Positions 45,155 to 53,056 of a stretch of DNA of 64,000 nt are shown one piece after another. A model generated the notes under the pieces. The model saw only the letters and a program-made list of their open reading frames with translations, did no database searches and was not told the DNA's origin. The position numbers were made by a program, and so were the translations under genes. Every line of letters begins with the position of its first letter. Positions within the stretch are counted from its first letter, which is position 1. The DNA is from Colwellia sp. BRX10-3 (GTDB taxonomy: Bacteria; Pseudomonadota; Gammaproteobacteria; Enterobacterales; Alteromonadaceae), in NCBI RefSeq assembly GCF_014077505.1, contig NZ_JACGWA010000001.1, positions 434,001 through 498,000 of the forward strand, given 5' to 3'.

Positions 45155-47335
45155 ATGACAAAAAGAATTTCAATCGCAAATTTGCAGGTAGCAGAAGAGC
45201 TATATAATTTTGTTAACCAGCAAGTTCTGCCAGGTACAACGTTAGCTTCAGATACGTTTTGGTCTGGCTTTGCAAAACTTATTGCCGAGTTAGCACCGAA
45301 AAATAAAGACCTTTTGTTAAAGCGTACATCACTGCAACAACAAATAACGGCTTATCATCAAGAACACCAAGCTGAAAGCTTTGATTTTACTGACTACAAA
45401 AATTTTTTAACGCGTATTAGTTATCTAGCAACACCGGTTGAAGACTTCACCATATCAACAGAAAATGTTGATGCAGAATTAGCCACTATTGCAGGTCCTC
45501 AACTTGTAGTGCCGGTAATGAATGCTCGCTTCGCCTTAAATGCGGTAAATGCTCGTTGGGGTAGCTTATACGATGCCTTATATGGCTCAGATGTGATATC
45601 TGAAGAAAATGGCAGTGAAAAAACAGGATCTTATAATCCAATCCGTGGCGCTAAGGTTGTTGCTTTTGCTCGCGACTTTTTAGATCAAACTATCCCTTTA
45701 GTTAAAGGCTCTCACCATAATGCACAAAGTTACCAGATTGTTGACCGTAATCTAAAAGTTGAGCTAAGTAATGGCGAAACTACCTATTTGGCCGAAGCTG
45801 AACTATTGATCGGTTTCACAGGAGAGAAGCCTGCACCTAATGAGCTAGTTTTTAAACACCACGATTTACATTTTATTGTCGAGTTTGATCAAAACAGCAC
45901 GATTGCAAAAAGTGATACCGCCGGTGTTAGTGGTATTTCTATGGAGTCTGCACTCACTACCATAATGGATTGTGAAGATTCTGTCGCCGCTGTTGACGCA
46001 GCAGACAAAGTGGTTGCCTATAAAAATTGGCTTGGTTTAAATCAAGGTACTTTATCTGAAACATTTGAAAAATCAGGTAAACAGCAAACCCGCTTAATGC
46101 ATCCAGATAAAACTTATCAAAAGCTTGATGGTACGCAAGGTAAATTAAAAGCACGAAGCTTAATGTTTGTGCGCAACGTTGGCCATTTGATGACCAACAA
46201 TGCCATTATTGACCAGCAAAATAATGAAGTACCTGAAGGCATTATGGATGCAGTCATCACCTCATTAATATCAAGCTATGACGTGAATCAAAAAAATACG
46301 CTACAAAATAGTGATAAAGGGTCGGTTTATATTGTTAAACCTAAAATGCACGGTCCTGAAGAAGTTGCTTTTGCGAATGAATTGTTTGACCGTGTTGAAG
46401 ACCTATTAACACTGCCTCGTAATACGCTTAAAATGGGTATTATGGATGAAGAACGCCGTACCAGTGTTAACTTAAAAGCTTGCATTTATCAGGCAAAAGA
46501 GCGCGTAGTATTTATCAATACAGGGTTTCTTGATAGAACCGGTGACGAAATTCATACCTCGATGGCTGCAGGTGTTATGGCCAGAAAAGCAGATATTAAG
46601 TTAACTAAATGGATTTCGGCTTATGAAGATAATAACGTTGATGTGGGCTTAGCTTGTGGTTTTAGTGGTAGAGCACAAATAGGTAAAGGCATGTGGCCAA
46701 TACCGGATCAAATGGCCAATATGCTAGCAACAAAAATCAACCATGTTAAAGCTGGTGCAAATACCGCTTGGGTACCATCGCCAACAGCCGCTACTTTGCA
46801 CGCCTTGCATTACCATAAAGTTAATGTATTAGAATTACAGCAAGAACTGATAAAACGTGTACCTGCAAACGTTGACGATATTTTAACCATACCTTTAGCA
46901 GAGAACACCCACTGGTCAGCGCAAGAAATTTCCGATGAATTAGACAATAATTCACAAGGAATTTTAGGCTACGTTGTGCGCTGGATTGACCACGGCGTAG
47001 GTTGTTCAAAAGTGCCTGACATTAATAATGTTGGCTTAATGGAAGATCGCGCAACACTGAGAATTTCCAGTCAACATATGGCTAATTGGTTACAACATAA
47101 TATTTGCACAGAAGAACAAGTGCTAGCAAGCTTGAAAAAAATGGCCGCAGTTGTCGATAAGCAAAACCAACATGATGCTCAATATACTCCTATGTCGAGT
47201 AACTTTGACACCAGTATTGCCTTTCAAACCGCGCTAGAATTAGTGCTTCAAGGTCATAAGCAACCTAACGGGTATACTGAACCTTTACTGCATAAAAATA
47301 GACTTTTATTTAAAGCTAAAGCTAAAACTATGTAA
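45155..47335 (+). CDS. glcB: Malate synthase G
   Basis: The 726-residue enzyme condenses glyoxylate with acetyl-CoA to malate, the second step of the glyoxylate bypass. I chose ATG 45155 (MTKRISIANLQ) with AGGTG upstream; the frame extends 12 codons further. It is the single-chain G type (E. coli GlcB is 723 residues). Marks include LNAVNARWGSLYDALYG, TTIMDCEDSVAAVDA, LMFVRNVGHLMT, GIMDEERRTSVNL and DRTGDEIHTSMAAG with acidic active-site residues. No glycolate oxidase genes are adjacent, so it serves the shunt with aceA. Confidence 0.96.
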   Translation: MTKRISIANLQVAEELYNFVNQQVLPGTTLASDTFWSGFAKLIAELAPKNKDLLLKRTSLQQQITAYHQEHQAESFDFTDYKNFLTRISYLATPVEDFTISTENVDAELATIAGPQLVVPVMNARFALNAVNARWGSLYDALYGSDVISEENGSEKTGSYNPIRGAKVVAFARDFLDQTIPLVKGSHHNAQSYQIVDRNLKVELSNGETTYLAEAELLIGFTGEKPAPNELVFKHHDLHFIVEFDQNSTIAKSDTAGVSGISMESALTTIMDCEDSVAAVDAADKVVAYKNWLGLNQGTLSETFEKSGKQQTRLMHPDKTYQKLDGTQGKLKARSLMFVRNVGHLMTNNAIIDQQNNEVPEGIMDAVITSLISSYDVNQKNTLQNSDKGSVYIVKPKMHGPEEVAFANELFDRVEDLLTLPRNTLKMGIMDEERRTSVNLKACIYQAKERVVFINTGFLDRTGDEIHTSMAAGVMARKADIKLTKWISAYEDNNVDVGLACGFSGRAQIGKGMWPIPDQMANMLATKINHVKAGANTAWVPSPTAATLHALHYHKVNVLELQQELIKRVPANVDDILTIPLAENTHWSAQEISDELDNNSQGILGYVVRWIDHGVGCSKVPDINNVGLMEDRATLRISSQHMANWLQHNICTEEQVLASLKKMAAVVDKQNQHDAQYTPMSSNFDTSIAFQTALELVLQGHKQPNGYTEPLLHKNRLLFKAKAKTM

Positions 47336-47351
47336 GTATTTTTATGAAAAT

Positions 47352-47402
47352 AAAGGCCTGCATTCATGAGTGTTTTTGCTTATGAATACAGGCCTTTTTT
47401 AT
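47352..47402 (+). terminator. Terminator of glcB
   Basis: A long hairpin (AAAGGCCTG...ATTCAT / ATGAAT...CAGGCCTTT) is followed by six T residues, 17 bases after the stop. Confidence 0.88.
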
Positions 47403-47605
47403 TGCTTAAAATGGCTAATTCAGTACAATTTATTTTGTAAATAAATGATTATTGATCAAATCACGTTATCGGTCTGATAAATTAGACCGCCTAACTTATT
47501 GTTCTCGCGTAATCACAAGCCATTATCTATATTAATTTGTAACATGATGGTACAGTGACGATATCAAGGATAGAGACAGGATGGATATGTGATGAGGAAC
47601 ACAAA

Positions 47606-48112
47606 ATGATAAGACAAACTAAACCTAACTTTGTTGGTTCAATTTTTGTAATCGTGGGTTTATATTGCTCAGCGATCCAAGCAGAAGTGAAAGACAAACC
47701 TCAGTGTACTTCAACTGTAAATAATGTCGTCATTAATCTAGAGTTAACGGCAAAACATATTGCTAACAACTACGCCTACCCAAGTATTACCAGCGAAGCA
47801 TTCCAAAAACACCATAACACTCATGTGCAATCATTGACTCAAATGTCCCGACAACCTTTGCATGGTATTCAAGTTGCTGACTTTGTAAACTTAGTACCAC
47901 GTAAATTTGATAATAAAAATTCCATCTTTGAGTTTGCCGCTAAATTTAATGACAAGTTGCAGCAAGTACTCGCCTATTTCGATTTTTCATCTACTGGCAC
48001 TGACAGTAAAGATGAGAATATCAGTGAAAAAGATTCAAACAAAAAAGTCAGCTTAATCGCTATAAATGACAATAAATATTTAAAAAATGATTGTAGTGTG
48101 AGTAAAATTTAA
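47606..48112 (+). CDS. Small exported hypothetical protein
   Basis: The 168-residue protein starts at ATG 47606 with GAGGAA upstream. It has a signal peptide (VGSIFVIVGLYCSAIQA, cleavage before EVKD) and a mature region with two cysteines, one near each end, that could form a disulfide in the periplasm. The C-terminal third is lysine- and aspartate-rich and likely flexible. I do not recognise a family. It is monocistronic with its own terminator. A dyad CGGTCT / AGACCG at 47470-47489 lies upstream and may be an operator. Confidence 0.7.
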   Translation: MIRQTKPNFVGSIFVIVGLYCSAIQAEVKDKPQCTSTVNNVVINLELTAKHIANNYAYPSITSEAFQKHHNTHVQSLTQMSRQPLHGIQVADFVNLVPRKFDNKNSIFEFAAKFNDKLQQVLAYFDFSSTGTDSKDENISEKDSNKKVSLIAINDNKYLKNDCSVSKI

Positions 48113-48150
48113 ATTTATGCTAACAACTTGCATTTAATCAACAACATAAA

Positions 48151-48177
48151 AAAACCGCTCGTTAGCGGTTTTTTTAT
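48151..48177 (+). terminator. Terminator after the small exported protein
   Basis: AAAACCGCT / AGCGGTTTT with a 4-base loop followed by five further T residues, about 40 bases past the stop at 48112. Confidence 0.9.
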
Positions 48178-48225
48178 TCTGTGCTTTTTTATACTTGTTC
48201 TTAACTCAAACCATATCTCTAAATT

Positions 48226-48500
48226 TCACGCTTGGGTCACGGTTTCATTAATATCAATACAACGATAATGGGCAATTTAAACATCCAGCCTTTAAATGGG
48301 CTGTAACCACGAAAGACGCTAAGTTACGAAAAACGGCCATAAAAACATCTTGTATCATATCTAAGGCATCATCAGGATTCCTCACCAAACGTGGGGTGTA
48401 GCTATATAATTTTTTCTCATAGTGTTTTACTAAGGTAACCCAAGCTGACTTTACCTTTAAGCGCTTACTTTACTAGCGTTTCATCGCTTCGTTCAAACAC
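48226..48500 (-). pseudogene. ECF-type sigma-70 factor remnant (region 2 only)
   Basis: On the minus strand three overlapping frames reconstruct sigma region 2. The first gives SAWVTLVKHYEKKLYSYTPR then NPDDALDMIQDVFMAVFRNL. The next, after loss of one T, gives FRGYSPFKGWMF. The third, after loss of one A, gives IAHYRCIDINETVTQA and stops at 48226. This matches the helix pattern of ECF sigma factors (LYxxxLRLxxNPxDAxDxxQDVFxxxxRNLxxF, then GWxFxIAxN). Region 4 is absent and two stops (TAG TAA) lie before the first frame. Both shifts are in short homopolymers, so read error should be excluded, but the missing C-terminus still argues for decay. Confidence 0.65.
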
Positions 48501-48564
48501 GCAATTTCCTATTAATTTACTGTCTTATATTAAAAGTAGCGTTGAGGATTAAAATAGTTTGAAA

Positions 48565-49470
48565 TTATTTTAATAAATTTATTAATATCGCTGAAATCTT
48601 TTGATATATCGGGGTTTCTGTACTGGTTGAGCGTCGCATTAAGGCAATTTCTCGATAAACATTACCCGAGAGTTTCTCAATCTTTAACCCTTCAGCTTTG
48701 GAAAAGCCTTTTTTAACCGCCATTTCAGGTAAAAAAGTAAAACCTTGATGATAAGCGGTCATCTGCACCAGCGTTGCTAAACTTGTGGCTGAAAAGGGGT
48801 TAATTCGGCTGGTATCCGATAATTTACACGCAGATATGGCATGTTTTGTTAAGCAATGTTCATTGGAGAGCAAAAACACACTTTGTTCTGGAAGGCATTG
48901 ATAATCTTGTTTTTCGCTAAATTTTGCCATTAATTTAGGATCTCCCGCGGCGAAGAAATGATCTTTACCAACCACTTGGCTTTCAAAGCCACTTTGCGCT
49001 ATGGGTAGAGCAAGAATAACCACATCTAAATCGCCATTTTTTAGCATATTTAATAAGTTATCTGTGGTGTCTTCTCGAAAGTAAATCAGTAAATTTTTTA
49101 ACGCTTGCTGGCATGCTGGTACTAAGTCAGTCAATAAATAAGGTGCAATTGTGGGTATACAACCAATATTAAATACCCCACCATCTGTTTGTCCCTGCTG
49201 CTTAGCACTGTTAACTAGGTCATTAGCATCAACAAGTAACTTACGGGTTTTTTCAACAAATGCATTGCCTTGGCTAGTAAATAAAAATGACTTATTGTCA
49301 CGTTCAATGAGTTGACAGCCGAGTTGTTGTTCAAGCTTTAAAATTGCACTACTTAACGTTGATTGACTAACAAAGCAAGCTTGTGCGGCTTTATGAAAGT
49401 GTTGATGTTGGTGCAGCGCCACTAAATAGCGCAAATGTTTTAAATTTGGTAAATACATGCCAAAGCTCAT
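48565..49470 (-). CDS. OxyR-like LysR-family redox regulator
   Basis: The 301-residue protein begins with a LysR helix-turn-helix (NLKHLRYLVALHQHQHFHKA, QSTLSSAILKLEQQLG). Its effector domain has two cysteines, Cys206 and Cys215, in EHCLTKHAISAC, the same C-x8-C spacing as the disulfide pair Cys199-Cys208 of E. coli OxyR. The downstream ATSLATLVQM and FLPEMAV also match OxyR. It should sense peroxide and activate antioxidant genes. ATG 49470 is used; ATG 49458 is an alternative. No katG, ahpC or dps gene is adjacent. Confidence 0.88.
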   Translation of the reverse strand: MSFGMYLPNLKHLRYLVALHQHQHFHKAAQACFVSQSTLSSAILKLEQQLGCQLIERDNKSFLFTSQGNAFVEKTRKLLVDANDLVNSAKQQGQTDGGVFNIGCIPTIAPYLLTDLVPACQQALKNLLIYFREDTTDNLLNMLKNGDLDVVILALPIAQSGFESQVVGKDHFFAAGDPKLMAKFSEKQDYQCLPEQSVFLLSNEHCLTKHAISACKLSDTSRINPFSATSLATLVQMTAYHQGFTFLPEMAVKKGFSKAEGLKIEKLSGNVYREIALMRRSTSTETPIYQKISAILINLLK

Positions 49471-49752
49471 TAATTGTTAGGTTTTATGAAGTTAAAGGTT
49501 GCATGAAATTATAGCTGCATTTCATTAACTAAATCTATCACAAAGCTACATTTCAATTAATTATTTAACTCGACAACTAATTTTAATAACACATATATAC
49601 GCTTAATATTTATGGTGTTTATTATGTCGGCTATATAAAAAAACATCCGTTTACTTTAAGTAACACTATTTATTTTTTTGACTATTCTCTTCTCAAAAAA
49701 AATACGCTAAAGTCCACGGGTAATTTTAAAAGTAATAAATAGAGGAAATAAA

Positions 49753-50034
49753 ATGTTAAGAGCGTCAGCACGTCATATATTGGTAGATACTGAAGAGCAA
49801 TGTCTAACATTAAAGCAACAAATAGCAGCGGGTGAAGATTTTACAGCAATCGCACAAGCACACTCAAATTGCCCTTCAAAAGCGCAAGGTGGGGCATTAG
49901 GTTCTTTTGGTCGCGGCCAAATGGTACAAGAGTTTGATGAAGTTGTATTTACAGCGCCATTAAATGAAGTACAAGGCCCAGTTAAAACTCAATTTGGTTA
50001 TCACTTACTTGAAGTAACTTCTCGAGACGAATAA
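49753..50034 (+). CDS. ppiC: Parvulin-type peptidyl-prolyl cis-trans isomerase
   Basis: The 93-residue single-domain enzyme matches PpiC in length and motif order: ASARHILVDTEEQC, AHSNCPSKAQGGALGSFGRG, MVQEFDEVVF and VKTQFGYHLLEV. It isomerises peptidyl-proline bonds in the cytoplasm, and no signal peptide is present. AGAGGAAATAAA precedes ATG 49753. It is monocistronic with a terminator. Confidence 0.95.
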   Translation: MLRASARHILVDTEEQCLTLKQQIAAGEDFTAIAQAHSNCPSKAQGGALGSFGRGQMVQEFDEVVFTAPLNEVQGPVKTQFGYHLLEVTSRDE

Positions 50035-50073
50035 TACCGAATAGGTTAATAACGCCTGTCATAGTTAAAATAG

Positions 50074-50102
50074 AAAGCGAAGGTTAATGCCTTCGCTTTT
50101 TT
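50074..50102 (+). terminator. Terminator of ppiC
   Basis: AAAGCGAAGG / CCTTCGCTTT with a 6-base loop and following T residues. It lies between convergent genes and may also act for msrQ. Confidence 0.9.
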
Positions 50103-50120
50103 GTACCTATTGGGAAAGTG

Positions 50121-50762
50121 CTACCTTTTAAACCAACGCTTAATTTTATCTTTGCGCAGGCTTAATAAAAATACGACCATAGCAATATAAATCATCGGCT
50201 CGACAATGTCAGACTTCACTGACCAAAAAAAGTGTAATGCAATCAGTAAAACGGCGACATAAACCCAGTTGTGTAGCTTCTGCCAGTTTTTGCCCATTTT
50301 CCGTCTAAGTGCAGTTATTGACGTTACCGCTAAAGAAAAAAGAATGATTAGCGCGGCCATCCCCACAGTAATGTAAGGCCTATCAATAATTTCACCAAAG
50401 AATAGTTCAAGATCGAATTGCACTTCAAAAACTAAGAAATTCAGCAAATGAAACAATGCATAGGTAAAACTATACAAGCCGACTAGTCGCCGGGTTTGTA
50501 ATAAATAGCCTTGGCGATATTTTTTCGCAATCGGTGTTATCAGAAGGGAGATAAGTAATAAATTAAACGCGCCAATCCCGGTAAAATGAATAACGTCTTC
50601 TACAGGATCTGCGCCAAGTTGGTCAGTAAATGCCAACAAATAAAATGCTAATAACGGTAAAAAAGCCATCATGTGAATAGTAATTTTAAGTAACAATACG
50701 CGATGACCTAAAAAAACACTTTTAAAAGACACTTTACTCGCCGTGTTCACAGCTGATTGCAC
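50121..50762 (-). CDS. msrQ: MsrQ heme-binding membrane subunit of the MsrPQ system
   Basis: The 213-residue protein has about six membrane helices and belongs to the ferric-reductase-like transmembrane family (formerly YedZ). Conserved histidines are in DVIHFTGIGAFNLLLISL, FTYALFHLLNFL and WQKLHNWVYVAVLLIALHFFW. It passes electrons from the quinone pool or flavin reductase through heme b to periplasmic MsrP. The start is GTG 50762, overlapping the msrP stop by one base (TAGTG), so the pair is translationally coupled. Confidence 0.94.
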   Translation of the reverse strand: MQSAVNTASKVSFKSVFLGHRVLLLKITIHMMAFLPLLAFYLLAFTDQLGADPVEDVIHFTGIGAFNLLLISLLITPIAKKYRQGYLLQTRRLVGLYSFTYALFHLLNFLVFEVQFDLELFFGEIIDRPYITVGMAALIILFSLAVTSITALRRKMGKNWQKLHNWVYVAVLLIALHFFWSVKSDIVEPMIYIAMVVFLLSLRKDKIKRWFKR

Positions 50763-51772
50763 TAATAGTTTTTCCTTAAATCCATGCCTTTATACATAGC
50801 AGCAACTTCTTCGCCATAACCATTAAATGGTAAAGTGGCAATGCGATTACGCGCAAATAAGCCACCGGTCGTTATGCGCCTTTCACTGGCTTGACTCCAA
50901 CGAGGATGATCTACTTCAGGATTTACATTGGCATAAAAACCGTATTCATTATCGGCTAATCTATTCCATGTGGTCGGTGGCTTGTGTTCAACTAATTTAA
51001 TGCCAACAATTGATTTGATACTTTTAAAGCCATATTTCCATGGCACGACTAATCGAATAGGTGCACCATTTTGCGCCGGTAGGGTTTTACCGTATAAACC
51101 GACACTCATAAAGCTCAGTTGGTTCATGGCTTCATCAATACGTAAACCTTCGACATAAGGATATTCAACACCGCCACCAATACGGCGACTATCTTGTCCT
51201 GGCATCTGCTTTGGATCATATAAGGTTTCAAAGGCAACATATTTTGCTCGTGAGTTAGGCGAAGCTTTTTTAATTAACTCTGCTAACCCAAAACCTACCC
51301 AAGGAATAACCATTGACCATGCTTCAACACAACGCAGGCGATATATACGCTCTTCTAAGGGAAAGCGTTTAAATAGATCATCGTAACCTAGGGTATAAGG
51401 TTTATCGACTTCGCCAGTGATACTTAATTGCCAAGGGTTAACATTGAACTCTTGGGCATTTTCGACCGGATCACCTTTGTTGGTACCAAATTCATAAAAA
51501 TTATTATGAGAGGTAACTTTAGCTTCGGGGGTTAATATTTGCGAAGATTCACTAGCAGATTGATATTTTAAGGCTTGACGCTGAAACAGCACTTCTTTTT
51601 TACTGCTAAAGAAATTTAGTGCGCTGGCGTTTGCTGTAGCCGATTGCGCCAGTAAACTTCCTGCACCAAGATAACCGAGTTTTTTTAACAGGTCGCGTCT
51701 AGAGTGATAAACAGATTCATCTGTTACTGCTTGTTCAGACAGTTGATAGCTTTTTTTAGTTTTGATTAACAT
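50762..51772 (-). CDS. msrP: Periplasmic methionine sulfoxide reductase catalytic subunit MsrP
   Basis: The 336-residue molybdoenzyme (formerly YedY) repairs oxidised methionine in envelope proteins, both epimers. A twin-arginine signal ([19 protein letters not shown]) starts near residue 24. The Cys in [18 protein letters not shown] coordinates molybdenum. [35 protein letters not shown] and a C-terminal [19 protein letters not shown] also match. AGAGGT precedes ATG 51772. It forms an operon with msrQ. Confidence 0.96.
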   Translation of the reverse strand: MLIKTKKSYQLSEQAVTDESVYHSRRDLLKKLGYLGAGSLLAQSATANASALNFFSSKKEVLFQRQALKYQSASESSQILTPEAKVTSHNNFYEFGTNKGDPVENAQEFNVNPWQLSITGEVDKPYTLGYDDLFKRFPLEERIYRLRCVEAWSMVIPWVGFGLAELIKKASPNSRAKYVAFETLYDPKQMPGQDSRRIGGGVEYPYVEGLRIDEAMNQLSFMSVGLYGKTLPAQNGAPIRLVVPWKYGFKSIKSIVGIKLVEHKPPTTWNRLADNEYGFYANVNPEVDHPRWSQASERRITTGGLFARNRIATLPFNGYGEEVAAMYKGMDLRKNY

Positions 51773-51780
51773 ATTTACCT

Positions 51781-51845
51781 CTAATAGGGCTAATTATACT
51801 AATCAGATTAAGTAATAGATCACTTACTTAATCGATTTGGTATAA
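51781..51845 (-). repeat. Dispersed intergenic repeat, copy 2
   Basis: On the minus strand this 65-base element opens with TTATACC and closes with GCCCTATTAG, the same ends as the copy at 8447-8520. Its centre is a perfect dyad, GATTAAGTAA (51806-51815) / TTACTTAATC (51824-51833), with an 8-base loop. It lies immediately upstream of msrP and could also affect that promoter. Confidence 0.45.
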
Positions 51846-51918
51846 CTTATGATAAGAAGACCCATAAAGAGGTAAAAAAATTCTTAAGAAAACCAAATCA
51901 GTAAAGTAAAAGCGTAGC

Positions 51919-52299
51919 TTAACTAGAAAACTTCTCTAAGTAGTTAATAATCTCACTTGACTCATACATCCAAGTAACTGATTGGTCTTCATTAGTAATT
52001 TTCAAACAAGGCACCGTTCTTTTACCACCCTCGCGAATTAACTCTTCGCGATATTGTTCATTTTGATTAATATTACGTAGTTCAATATTTAAGCCTAATC
52101 GCTTCATAGCACGGCGCGTTTTTACACAAAATGGACAAGCCGGTAGTTGATACAAGCTTAAGTGTGCTGTGCTTGCATCCACTTCTTTTTGTAGCTGTGC
52201 TGAGCGCTTTGGCGCACTTGGAGAAAATATAAAATTTAATAACAAAATTAAACGGCCAATCGGCCAACGAATTAAAAACATAGTAGGGTTTGTGCTCAC
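51919..52299 (-). CDS. Membrane-anchored glutaredoxin-like protein
   Basis: The 126-residue protein has an N-terminal hydrophobic segment (MFLIRWPIGRLILLLNFIFS). A glutaredoxin fold follows, with active site CPFC in YQLPACPFCVKTRRAM, the TVPCLKI cis-proline region and YESSEIINYLEKF. It is likely inner-membrane anchored and reduces disulfides or glutathione adducts. GTG 52299 and ATG 52281 are both possible starts; neither has a good ribosome site. Same-strand order DUF2058, glutaredoxin, msrP-msrQ suggests a redox-repair neighbourhood, though gaps of 37-146 bases leave an operon uncertain. Confidence 0.85.
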   Translation of the reverse strand: MSTNPTMFLIRWPIGRLILLLNFIFSPSAPKRSAQLQKEVDASTAHLSLYQLPACPFCVKTRRAMKRLGLNIELRNINQNEQYREELIREGGKRTVPCLKITNEDQSVTWMYESSEIINYLEKFSS

Positions 52300-52336
52300 G
52301 GTTAAGTAAATAAACTAAAAGAATGAAATGATTAAA

Positions 52337-52888
52337 TTACCACATCATATCATCAGGAATTTGAAATTCTGCATAAGGGTCATCTTCAGCAATAATATCT
52401 TCGGCAACTTTAGTGTTTTGCACCAAAATAACGGTTTTATCTAAACTTGCGACTTTTTCTGCCGTTTCTGAGGTAACAATGTAAGTCTTATCGTCAATAC
52501 CACATAAGGCTAAACGACCATTAACTAAGGCTTTATGCGTTACACTATCAACAAATAATTTCTTAATTTTACTGTTAAATGTGTAATTGTATTCTGCTTC
52601 ACCATTCACTTTAGTGACTTGGTGATGTTGCAAAATTTGTAGAATTCTCAGCTGTTGCTCTTTGGCAATTAATGCTGACTTTTTCTCATTATTCAAAGCG
52701 ATATCGCGCGCTAGCTTTTCTTTTTTCGCCAACTCAAGCTCTTGTTTTACTTGCTCTTGTAAACTGGTATCAACCTTAACGCCACTGCGTTTTTGCTTGC
52801 CTGTTTTGCGTTTATCACTGTTTGCTTGTCGTGCTTTCTGCTTGGTAGTTAAACCTGCTTTTAGCAACTGGTCTTGTAAAGAAGCCAT
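52337..52888 (-). CDS. DUF2058 family protein (YaiL-like)
   Basis: The 183-residue protein starts MASLQDQLLKAGLTTKQKAR, the signature of DUF2058. A basic, coiled-coil-prone region (residues ~20-80, rich in Lys and Glu) and a C-terminal domain (VNGRLALCGIDDKTYIVTSE, DDPYAEFQIPDDMMW) follow. It has been annotated as nucleoprotein/polynucleotide-associated, but without a proven activity. AGGAAA precedes ATG 52888. Confidence 0.9.
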   Translation of the reverse strand: MASLQDQLLKAGLTTKQKARQANSDKRKTGKQKRSGVKVDTSLQEQVKQELELAKKEKLARDIALNNEKKSALIAKEQQLRILQILQHHQVTKVNGEAEYNYTFNSKIKKLFVDSVTHKALVNGRLALCGIDDKTYIVTSETAEKVASLDKTVILVQNTKVAEDIIAEDDPYAEFQIPDDMMW

Positions 52889-52971
52889 CTATTTTCCTGC
52901 TGTAGAATGCTAATTAAGTATCTATATTGGTGCTATTTTATCAGTTCATTTACTATTTAACAGCATTCAAT

Positions 52972-52999
52972 AAAAAAGCAGCATAAATTGCTGCTTTTT
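52972..52999 (-). terminator. Terminator of the second IorAB operon
   Basis: AAAAAGCAGCA / TGCTGCTTTTT with a 5-base loop, followed on the minus strand by T residues, about 58 bases beyond the stop at 53057. Confidence 0.85.
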
Positions 53000-53056
53000 A
53001 AAGTATTTAACAATGATTATCTAAGCGTTAACCTGTGGTACTAATCGATAATGTAG

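Noticed and set aside
45155-47335. Glycolate utilisation (glc) operon
   Set aside because: No glcD, glcE, glcF or glycolate permease is nearby. The gene pairs with aceA in the glyoxylate shunt.
51806-51833. Dedicated MsrP operator (perfect 10-bp dyad)
   Set aside because: The dyad lies inside a repeat that also occurs at 8447-8520, so it is more likely part of the element. A secondary regulatory effect is still possible.
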